From the NCBI RefSeq assembly GCF_932526225.1, contig NC_064040.1, positions 12,252,856 to 12,316,855 of the forward strand: a stretch of DNA of 64,000 nt, given 5' to 3'. Numbering within the stretch: position 1 is the first letter of the stretch; each line of letters opens with the position of its first letter. Of the stretch, positions 56,520 to 64,000 are shown one piece after another. The position numbers and the translations under genes are program-made. The notes under the pieces are model-generated. The model saw only the letters and a list, made by a program, of their open reading frames with translations, made no database searches and was not told the origin of the DNA. Source of the DNA: Nematostella vectensis. Lineage: Eukaryota > Cnidaria > Anthozoa > Actiniaria > Edwardsiidae.

Positions 56520-57189
56520 GGATTAGGCATGGAAAAATGGCAAATTATTATAAAATATGTAAATATGCAGACATATATTTTTTGTAAATAAACAGGGAGA
56601 CCAAAATTTTAGAAATTGCTTGGAATGAGTAATCTTAATGCTATTCAGACTGGGCTTTTATGAGCTATCTGTGACTGTGGGAGAGAGGGGGCCAAAGGGG
56701 TATTTCCTAACCCCCTTAGGCTATGACCATCAAAACTTACAGAAAATAGTCACCAGCATGCAAAGAATTGTGACCCCTATTTTTGGTGTAGCCTCTTAAA
56801 TACTATGGTTCAGAAGTAATAGCAATTTTCCGGGGAGGGGGGGGGGGGCTTTTCCCCCAGTCTGAATAGGATTAATACTTACACTTGAGCAATTTCTATC
56901 TCAGGTACTACATATGAAATTCTGTGATTGCAATTTGTTTGAAATAGGGTGATTACAATTGTGTTCGCTTTGTGCAGAGTTCCCAACACGCTTCAATCGG
57001 TTGTTCAGAGGGCCAATGTGGAGCTCAGTTCCCAGTGAGCATTATAAAGACCCCTTACATGTAAGGAGTTGTGAAATCAGCTTATTGTGTCCCTTGTTTT
57101 GTAAAAAAAAAGAAATGTACTTTGTATGACTTTGACGTATAAACAAATCAATAGAGCACATATTTATATAATTAATTTGTTTTTGGTAG
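56520..57189 (+). other. Intron of the SANT-like gene
   Basis: A G-run at 56836-56848 sits in an imperfect inverted repeat whose arms read CTATTCAGACTGGGCTTTTA (56641) and CCCCAGTCTGAATAG (about 56856), the ends of a roughly 230-base TIR element. A short AG-acceptor-preceded stretch at about 56980 (AGTTCCCAACACGCTTCAAT) could be another small exon. Confidence 0.5.
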
Positions 57190-57276
57190 GCAAGGGTGAA
57201 TGTTGCAGCCCCAAGTATCGAATGGGTGCAGAAAAGAACTGCAAGGTCAGACTTCAGCAACAAGCCCGAACTCCAG

Positions 57277-57747
57277 GTGTGTGGAAATTTTAGAGCTATC
57301 AAATATGCCTATTCAAGAATGGTTGCATTGGGATTTTCATCTCACATTCAAGATTATAATGAATAGGGAAAATAATCCTTATATTTATATTAATTCAAAT
57401 TTGAATTTTTGGCAGCTGTGATACTCCATGCTTTCATAAGAGGATAGCATTCACAGTTTTACCAAGAGATTACATACATTTAATTGATCTAAAAAGAGGA
57501 GATAAAACTAGAAAACTAGAATCTTTTATTAATTGGGGGATTATTTGAGTAATTTTCTTTCTGTGGACAGACTTATGCAATTCTTTTTAAAATTTCCTTA
57601 ACACCCTGACCCCTCAACCGGCCTGTACCGGCTTTGGGAAGTACACACAACCCAAAATATTCATAAATGCAAAATAAACACAACAAGATGAAGATACTCA
57701 GGCATCAGTCTAAGGGATAAATGGTCTTGAAGATATGCATCCAACCA
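57277..57747 (+). other. Intron sequence of the SANT-like gene
   Basis: AT-rich, with nothing recognisable before the dispersed repeat at 57748. Confidence 0.4.
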
Positions 57748-58076
57748 AGGTGTTGGCAACTACTCTTAAGCCAAATAATAGCACAGGTTATTTGACAAAT
57801 TTCAAATCGAACAAGGAAAGAAATGCAGAATCACCCCTCTCAATAAAACGCTCAAAATACCACACAAGGAAGAGAGATCAGCAAACACAGCTCAAGACAC
57901 AAATAGATACCTTTATTCTGATCCTCCAGGTTCATTTCGATGGCCTCAAAACACAATGTCCACTCCTTGAAGGCTTGTAAAACCATGAAGATGCCTTTAC
58001 GGATTGCAAAGCATTCTGGCAGATCCAGGGAAAAATTCACGAGGGGAGGGCCAGTCAACACTCCTCTCCCCAAAGT
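57748..58076 (+). repeat. Dispersed repeat family R35, copy 2
   Basis: It matches 35386-35735 in the same orientation, with an extra AGGAAAGAAATGCAGAATC stretch missing from copy 1. It lies in the large intron between exons 4 and 5 of the SANT-like gene. Confidence 0.8.
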
Positions 58077-61000
58077 CAGATGTTTTTTTATGTCTTTTCA
58101 CCCCGAAGCCAAACAAATCAATTCCAGGTCATACAGACCCAGAATAGCAGTGTAAACAATTTTGCAATCAATTTGGTTTCAGAAAAGACTGCATTTAGGA
58201 GAGCTGTGGTGATTCATTAGAAAATTATTTCCTAATCCAGGCAAAGCCAAACAAGAAAAAATCATCATGAATCCACCTTTGCTTGCAAATATCCGTAAGC
58301 AAAGCACTCAATTATGCCCCAATAGACTTCATGATGTCCTGAGACATTCTTCTAATATGCTCATAGCTGTATTTTTGATGAAAAATACAAGCAACCATCA
58401 ACTTGTGCTGGCTTCAGCACAACGACGAAGGATTAAAAGTGAGGACTGCAAAGCACTGTTGGAAAGCTTGGATACCGCTGACTAGGTGCAGCTGTGTTTG
58501 ACTTTGACGGGCTGTATAAAACTCAGAATAGGGGGGAGGTATCTGATTCCAGTCTGTTTTTTGTAAATTCAGCTCAAAAATAGCCAGGAGTCAATGGGTT
58601 AACATAGAGGTGCCATTAGTTTGCTACATATTTATATTCAAATATTTAGATTTAAATATTTTTAGTTATTTTTCCTTATTCTGTGCCGAATTCTATTTCA
58701 ACATTGATTGGGATAGGTGTATACACTGAATGTATGCCATGAATCAAGCCTAACATCATTCATTCTATTCCTCCGTGCTTATTTTGCATTTTCCCTTTAG
58801 ATCCCTGCCTCGAAGCAGCTGAAGAAGACTCACGTTAATGGCCGCTTCTGGTTAAAAGCTGATGCCTGTGATGTGAAGCCTGCACTCCAAGAGTCGGTGC
58901 GGGGAGAGTGAAATGGAGACATTGACCTGGGTGAGGGACAGGCTCTCCGCAACGAGTATGCTCATCGCAAGAGGCAGGCAACTCCTCCTGCACCTGCCAA
59001 CAGGGAAACACTTGAGCAAAGAATTACTGAAGTGGTCACCTCACTTGATGCTGACGTTGTATTCCTAGCTGAGGGACTGAAGAATGCAGACAGGGAGTAC
59101 GAGAAGAAATTCAACTCCCCAACAACATCGAAGGAGGCACTCAAGTCCCTCTGCTGGGAAAGGATTGAGTTCAATACTCTCCTTCTTCAGTCTCAGAAAC
59201 TGAAATGTACAATGGAGGGCATTCTTGCCCATCTTAACCCTGACAATCCACGTGTCGGTTATGTTATCACAAGCTTAAGAAACCTGAGGCCAGACTACCT
59301 CAAATACTTGAGAAATTTGTTCACCAAGAAGCGCCAGCCTGCTGCCACGCACGTGCTAGTTATCCTCATCTCAGAGGAAAGGAGATGCATAAAACCATAT
59401 GCCCTTCCTGTTTGGTACGTTCCCTACAAGTCAATCAAGAACCAATTTCTTCGTGATCTCCTTAACAAAGTGAAAAGTGCAATGGTAGAGCTTGGAATGA
59501 TTCCAGTTGGTAAGTACATTAAGGTTTCTTAGCCAGTCGATCCAACTTGCAGGACATTTGGTTTTAAAGGCTATGAACCCCTATGCAATAAAATTTGCTC
59601 AATTTTACTTCTGGGGTATCACCAATCATGGGTGAGTATTATTCAAAATGAATGGAAGTTCTATATATTTAAAGCAAAAACAAAAAAAGGTCACGTAAGT
59701 CGGACTTACATACTTTAATTGACTGATTGTATTGATTATGAATTCCCTCTCTTCTCATCTGAGTATTTGTCAGACACCAAATGAAATATTACCCACTGTT
59801 CCCTATATTTAAATGTACAGAAATTTGTGGAACGTTCTTCACAGCTTATGTACTGGCTTTGTTTTTATAATGTAAGCCTCTATTATCTAAAAAAAAGGCT
59901 TGAAGCTCTGAAAACTATTATTCATATATTAAAAACCTTTTCTTGACACAGTGTTTTGATAACCAACAGGAGCAGTTACTGATGGAGAATTCAGTTCACT
60001 CCGGACTCAAGGCGAGACCAGACCGCTACATATGATACAGCTTATCCATTATGCACGTGAAAGTGTTAGCCGCTTGACCCAGCATACCTTACTCTCCATG
60101 CTGTTATCGACAGGAGGTATATATCACGCTGTATGATATTGATACAATGGAACATTTATAAAGAAGGCACCTGCATTTGTTAGCCAAATCATTGATTGTT
60201 CTCTATTCACTGTCCCAAAATATTTAGTTCTCACAGAAATGCAGCAGCAGTATCCACAATGGTTTGTTTCTATCATAAATTCTATTTTAATTTTTATCTC
60301 TTTTAGTGGATGCTGCTGGGCGACCAAAAGTCTCACAGCCTAATCGCCATATCCCAGACTCTCTCATTACTGAGCTGCACAGTTTGAGGACAGACCACAA
60401 CATGTCACTGGAAGATGCTGTGACATACTTGAGAGGGAAACTGGTACCTAATGGCTACTCACCCTACACGTTCCACCCAAACACCCCTGAGAGCTTCCTC
60501 GACAAGCTGAGATCCTTAGTTGGAACATATATTTACAGAGGTGAGCATTTACTCATGTATATTACTTTATGTATTATGCACACAATTTTTGTCATTTCCC
60601 CTCAATAACTTAACTGATTGAGTTTTTAGTTTATTTGGATCTGACAAACAATGCTGCAAGGAGCTTAAATACTTTACAGCTTACTTTTTTTTCAGAAGGA
60701 GTGCCCTTCAACACCTTCCTGTACTGTCCGGAGATTTACCCAATCACCAAGGAGGTGTTCTCTGAAAGGGAGGACCATTGTCGCATCCTGAGCAAAGCAC
60801 TAACGGGAGGGTGGCCCTCCCGGTCTCAATCTTGAGGCGTTTGATGAGGCCAAGCGCAGCCCTGCAACTGGGCTCACCCAGGCCACCGGTGAACGAAAGA
60901 AGTCGGTCCAGGATGCCGAAAGACTTCTCTCCTTCCATGTGGCAAAGTTCCTCTCCGACAGTGGCCACAGAAGGGAAGCAGAGTATGTTGAGGTCATAGC

Positions 61001-61091
61001 AGGATGGCATGAGGCTGTTTCAAGATGTGGGTTAACAGTAGATAATCTCACGAGAAGATCAGAGAAAGACAACAACACGAGTGTTTAGCTC

Positions 61092-61337
61092 TGTAGTCAA
61101 GATGAAGGGCTGCATCCGGGACTTTATTGTTCTTACCACAGGGAACCCAGATATTGTAACATCCTTTCTCTTTTGAGAAGTGAAACAGATACTTATAACA
61201 TAACTAACAATTGTCCTTGCGTATAGCAACAAGCTGATAAACATTGTTCTCAGTCCTAGACAAAATGTAAACAATAAGAATAAAAGATACAATCAACTAT
61301 TTAACATCAGATTAGTCTCTTGTTTTAACTCGTGACA
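61092..61337 (-). repeat. Probable 3' LTR of the Gypsy element
   Basis: Reading the minus strand, the interval begins TGTCACGAGTTAAAAC and ends TCTTGACTACA, with AATAAAG near the end, as expected for an LTR with TG...CA termini. The pol stop falls just inside the left edge. The matching 5' LTR would lie beyond the window, so the boundary is tentative. Confidence 0.45.
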
Positions 61338-61633
61338 TAATCCCTAAGGTAGCTTGGTTGTGTAGTTGTCCGTGAGGATCTCCGTATGGGTGTTATAGGT
61401 GGTGTCTGTTCCTCAGCAACCGCATTAGGTGTTTCCACTTGCGCTGGTGTTTCTGGTGATTGGGTGGTAATACTAGATTCCATTTCCGCGGGTGGTAGTA
61501 CTACTTTTGGTTTCCTTGACGACAATTCAGGTTGAGTTTCCGAAGTTTTCCTTAGATCGATTCGGTTTCTTCTATACTTCCCAGAAGGCGTTTCGATGTC
61601 ATACGACCTTTCATCGAGTCTCCTAACAACCAC
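61325..61633 (-). CDS. Gypsy pol: C-terminal tail after the second frameshift
   Basis: About 100 residues continue the integrase in another frame (VVRRLDERSYDIETPSGKYRRNR, the SH3-like C-terminal motif of Gypsy integrases). A Pro/Thr/Glu-rich end follows. It is the natural end of pol; the shift from the previous frame coincides with a T run on the plus strand. Confidence 0.75.
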   Translation of the reverse strand: MVVRRLDERSYDIETPSGKYRRNRIDLRKTSETQPELSSRKPKVVLPPAEMESSITTQSPETPAQVETPNAVAEEQTPPITPIRRSSRTTTQPSYLRDYVTS

Positions 61634-62828
61634 ACCCTTTTCCCATTTTTTTGTTGCCTTTTCTAAAAGGTTTCAGTCTGATAGTATCCCCCTCTTGCAA
61701 AATTCCAAGATCCTTAGCATTCTTGTTATAGTTCTTACACTGTCGTTGTTGTTCCAACTTGAGCCGACACCGGTCCTCCTTCAGAAAATCCATTCCCCTA
61801 GGTTGGAGTTGTACATCAGTCATGGGTAATATAGATTTAGTTCGACGATTGAGAAGGCATTGGGCTGGGCTGCTTCCTGCTCCTTGGGTTGGTGTGTTTC
61901 TTATCTCAAGGAGTGCTAGCTGGGGGTCTGTTTTGTCTTGAGCACATTTTGAGAGCATAGCCTTTGCTGCTTTTACCCCAGACTCAACTTTTCCATTTGC
62001 ATTTGGATGCCCAGGTGAAGATAGATTATGCTCAAAGTCCCATTCATAAGCAAAGTCCTCAAACTCTTTGGCATCAAACTGAGGTCCTCCATCACTGACT
62101 AGTTGTACAGGAACACCATATCTTGAGAAGTGTTGTTTCAGTTTCCTAATCACTGCAGGGGAGTCAGTTTTCTTAAGAAGGTCAACTTCCCAGTATCCAC
62201 TAAAATAGTCAATTGTTAGTAGGTAGTCTTTGTTGTTCCATGAGAATAAATCAACACCAACAATTTCCCATGGTGCTTTAGCTTCTATAGTTATGAGTGT
62301 TTCTTTCTGTTGAGCTTTAGCAAATGTTTGACAGGCATCACAAACACTTGCTAGCTGTTTGATTTCTGCAGACATACCAGGCCAAAATATGCATTCACGT
62401 GCACGTCTTAACATACTCTCACCTCCAAGATGTGATATGTGATGATGGTCTTTGATCTCCTTACGCATGCTCTCAGGAACGATGACTCGTTCTCCCTTGA
62501 AGATCAATCCATCATGTAAGGTCAGTTCATCTCTATATGAAAAGTATGGTGTAACCTGAGTAGGCAGTTCCTGTCTCGAGTCTGGCCATCCTTTAAGAAT
62601 GACTGATTTCAGAGTTTGCAGAGTATCATCCATTTCAGTGGCTTTCTTTAGCTGTTTAAGCCTTTCTTCTCTAATTCTTAGGTGACCAACAGCATTAATC
62701 TTAGCAAAACTATCCTTGTGTTCAGTATCATCAGGCAAGTATGCACGAGATAAAGTATCAGCTATGTACATCTCCTTGCCCTTCTTATATACAACTTCAA
62801 TGTCATACTGTATAAGTCTAAGCATCAT
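61623..62828 (-). CDS. Gypsy pol: integrase segment
   Basis: A 401-residue frame, shifted relative to the RT frame by an indel at their junction. It starts with the RNase H tail (DIEVVYKKGKEMYIADTLSR). Then come the zinc-binding HHISHLGG...CDAC module and the DDE core: VGVDLF (first Asp), VSDGGPQF (second Asp) and NGKVESGVKAAK (Glu). A further frame change near 61628 separates it from its C-terminal tail. Confidence 0.88.
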   Translation of the reverse strand: MMLRLIQYDIEVVYKKGKEMYIADTLSRAYLPDDTEHKDSFAKINAVGHLRIREERLKQLKKATEMDDTLQTLKSVILKGWPDSRQELPTQVTPYFSYRDELTLHDGLIFKGERVIVPESMRKEIKDHHHISHLGGESMLRRARECIFWPGMSAEIKQLASVCDACQTFAKAQQKETLITIEAKAPWEIVGVDLFSWNNKDYLLTIDYFSGYWEVDLLKKTDSPAVIRKLKQHFSRYGVPVQLVSDGGPQFDAKEFEDFAYEWDFEHNLSSPGHPNANGKVESGVKAAKAMLSKCAQDKTDPQLALLEIRNTPTQGAGSSPAQCLLNRRTKSILPMTDVQLQPRGMDFLKEDRCRLKLEQQRQCKNYNKNAKDLGILQEGDTIRLKPFRKGNKKMGKGCGC

Positions 62829-64000
62829 ACCTTTGGGGACTTGTGCAGTGGCTTGCGTACAATCATTTCCAGTGGTTTATGATCACTATGCACAATGGTT
62901 TTCCGTCCAAACGTATATTGGTGGAAACGTTCCAGCGAGAACACAATTGCCAGGCACTCTTTCTCAATTTGCGCGTACCCGCATTCCGTAGTAGTAAGGG
63001 CACGACTGGCATAACACAGCGGCTTTCCTTCTTGTAGTAAAACAGTGCCTAAACCAGTGCTCGAGGCATCACATTGAATCACAAGTTCTGTGTCAGGATC
63101 ATAATAAGCAAGTACAGGAGCTGTAGTCACTAGTCTCTTTATTTCTTTCATCGCATGATCCTGTTCCTCACTCCATTCCCATTCCACATCTTGTCTAGTG
63201 AGTCGACGAATAGGATCCATTACCGTGGAGAGTTGTGGAAGGAACTTTGCGAGATAAGTTACCATTCCCTGGACACGTCGAGCTCCCTCAACATCAGTGG
63301 GGTTTTCCATTTTAAGAATGGCTTCGACTTTCTTCATATCAGGTTTTATACCTTCACTTGTCACGACGTGACCAAGGAACTCAACTTCAGAGGTCTTGAA
63401 CACACTCTTCTGGTGATTCAGCTTAATGTTATTTCTAGCACAAACATCAAGTAGATTTCTCAATTTCTCATGATGGTCACCCTCAGAATGTCCATAAACT
63501 AGAATGTCATCAGCCACACAGACCACTCCACGAAGACCTGATAGACTCTTCATGAGCTTACGCTGGAATATCTCAGAACTGACTTTGAGACCAAATGGGA
63601 GACGACACCAACGAAATCTGCCATTCACAGTGATGAATGTGGTTATGTAACTACTCTCTTCATCAAGTTCACAGTGCAAGTAACCATGAGCAAGATCAAA
63701 CTTACTGAACAGCTTAGCATTGGCGAGCTCAGGCAGGATATCATCAATTGTCGGGAGAGGGTATATTTCCCTCTGAAGAGCTTCATTCAAGACTCTTGGG
63801 TCAAGACAGATCCTGAGCTGGTCATTCTTCTTCTTCTGTATAGAGATCTGTGAGCACCATTGAGTTGGCTCAGTTACAGGCTTCAGGACTCCAAGCTTGA
63901 CAAGGTTGTGTAACTCTTTTTCAAGTGCAGGTTTAACACTGATAGGTACTCGTCGTGGTGGACTTTGAGTAGGCACAGCATTGCCATCAACCTTGAGATT
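62825..64000 (-). CDS. Gypsy pol: reverse transcriptase and RNase H (partial)
   Basis: The frame is open through the window end (minus strand) and stops at 62825. RT motifs: CLDPRVLNEALQREIYPLP, KFDLAHGYLH, RLPFGLKVSSEIFQ, and an active site reading VADD (about 154-157 from 63976) where YxDD or FxDD is usual. RNase H: QCDASSTGLGTVLLQ, EKECLAIVFSLERF, HSDHKPL. The N-terminal part, protease and gag lie outside the window. Confidence 0.9.
   Translation of the reverse strand, partial: NLKVDGNAVPTQSPPRRVPISVKPALEKELHNLVKLGVLKPVTEPTQWCSQISIQKKKNDQLRICLDPRVLNEALQREIYPLPTIDDILPELANAKLFSKFDLAHGYLHCELDEESSYITTFITVNGRFRWCRLPFGLKVSSEIFQRKLMKSLSGLRGVVCVADDILVYGHSEGDHHEKLRNLLDVCARNNIKLNHQKSVFKTSEVEFLGHVVTSEGIKPDMKKVEAILKMENPTDVEGARRVQGMVTYLAKFLPQLSTVMDPIRRLTRQDVEWEWSEEQDHAMKEIKRLVTTAPVLAYYDPDTELVIQCDASSTGLGTVLLQEGKPLCYASRALTTTECGYAQIEKECLAIVFSLERFHQYTFGRKTIVHSDHKPLEMIVRKPLHKSPKV

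Larger units (their letters stand above)
55288..61088 (+). pseudogene. Multi-exon Myb/SANT-like gene with several lesions
   Basis: Likely exons: 55288-55439, 55550-55757, 55935-56519, 57190-57276, 58801-59509, 59970-60116, 60307-60540 and 60696-61088, each with GT/AG. The N terminus is a basic Ser-rich stretch. Next comes a Myb/SANT-like helix-turn-helix (KYNKWTKEENRALIEFM, CWPDKASEWP), then a region with ADAEDYYGLSLA. A conserved C-terminal block of unrecognised function includes VLVILISEERR, VTDGEFSSLRTQGETRPL, DSLITELHSLR, EGVPFNTFLYCPEIYP and LLSFHVAKFL. Lesions: a frame change near 55690 in the SANT region, one extra A in the A8 run at 55971, an in-frame TGA at 58909-58911 (probably Trp originally), and a frame change near 60805. 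A transposon-derived origin is possible. Confidence 0.65.
61325..64000 (-). mobile_element. Ty3/Gypsy LTR retrotransposon, 3' part, cut by the window end
   Basis: Reverse transcriptase, RNase H and integrase follow in that order on the minus strand, the Gypsy order. Gag and protease must lie beyond 64000. The pol frame is broken twice: near 62826 and near 61628 in a T-rich homopolymer run (plus strand). This copy is therefore probably not able to make a full polyprotein unless a frameshift signal is used. It lies immediately downstream of the SANT-like pseudogene and may have truncated it. Confidence 0.92.

Noticed and set aside
58267-58485. 72-codon frame in an intron of the SANT-like gene
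   Set aside because: No recognised motif and no splice sites in a suitable phase; treated as intron.

Overview
The window is eukaryotic genomic DNA: genes are split by GT-AG introns, intergenic sequence is AT-rich, and many small transposons are present. The gene content points to an anthozoan cnidarian, most likely a sea anemone such as Nematostella vectensis. The pointers are a BMP2/4-type ligand, an expanded set of intronless melatonin-receptor-like GPCRs, and DIRS-type and Gypsy retroelements. The species is an inference; no database was searched.

Layout. About 1.7-4.2 kb (+): a two-exon dpp/BMP2/4 gene. 5.9-20.1 kb (+): a 13-exon mitochondrial ABC half-transporter of the ABCB10 type. 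All 13 exon boundaries were placed by hand and join into a continuous 698-residue frame. Its 6.6 kb intron 9 holds an antisense DIRS-like tyrosine-recombinase retrotransposon with three long open frames, followed by a CAC/CAT microsatellite that a 630-bp terminal-inverted-repeat element has split in two. 22.5-39 kb: four intronless rhodopsin-class GPCRs (three +, one -), three of which share tracts of nearly identical DNA suggesting gene conversion. The spacers hold short inverted-repeat elements, a tRNA-derived SINE, a decayed Gypsy fragment and minisatellites. 39.6-41.3 kb (-): a two-exon secreted protein with a His/Lys-rich N terminus and Gln-rich 10-residue repeats, not recognised as a known family. 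41.8-49.0 kb (-): a seven-exon GH65 enzyme orthologous to protein-glucosylgalactosylhydroxylysine glucosidase (PGGHG), here with an N-terminal signal sequence and a hydrophobic C-terminal tail. 50.4-50.9 kb (+): a C6orf120/UPF0669 homologue, head to head with PGGHG. 51.8-52.7 kb: a 98-bp minisatellite. 54.2-54.5 kb (-): an orphan exon for a type II membrane protein. 55.3-61.1 kb (+): a multi-exon Myb/SANT-like gene with several frame lesions and an in-frame stop, so probably a pseudogene. 61.1-64.0 kb (-): the 3' half of a Gypsy LTR retrotransposon running off the window.

The genes do not form one pathway. Dpp is an axis-patterning ligand, ABCB10 belongs to mitochondrial haem/redox physiology, PGGHG acts on collagen-type glycans, and the GPCR cluster is a local family expansion. 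The most interesting material is the unrecognised secreted repeat protein, the secretory form of PGGHG, the GPCR conversion tracts, and repeat arrays that seem to have grown out of coding or splice-site sequence of ABCB10.
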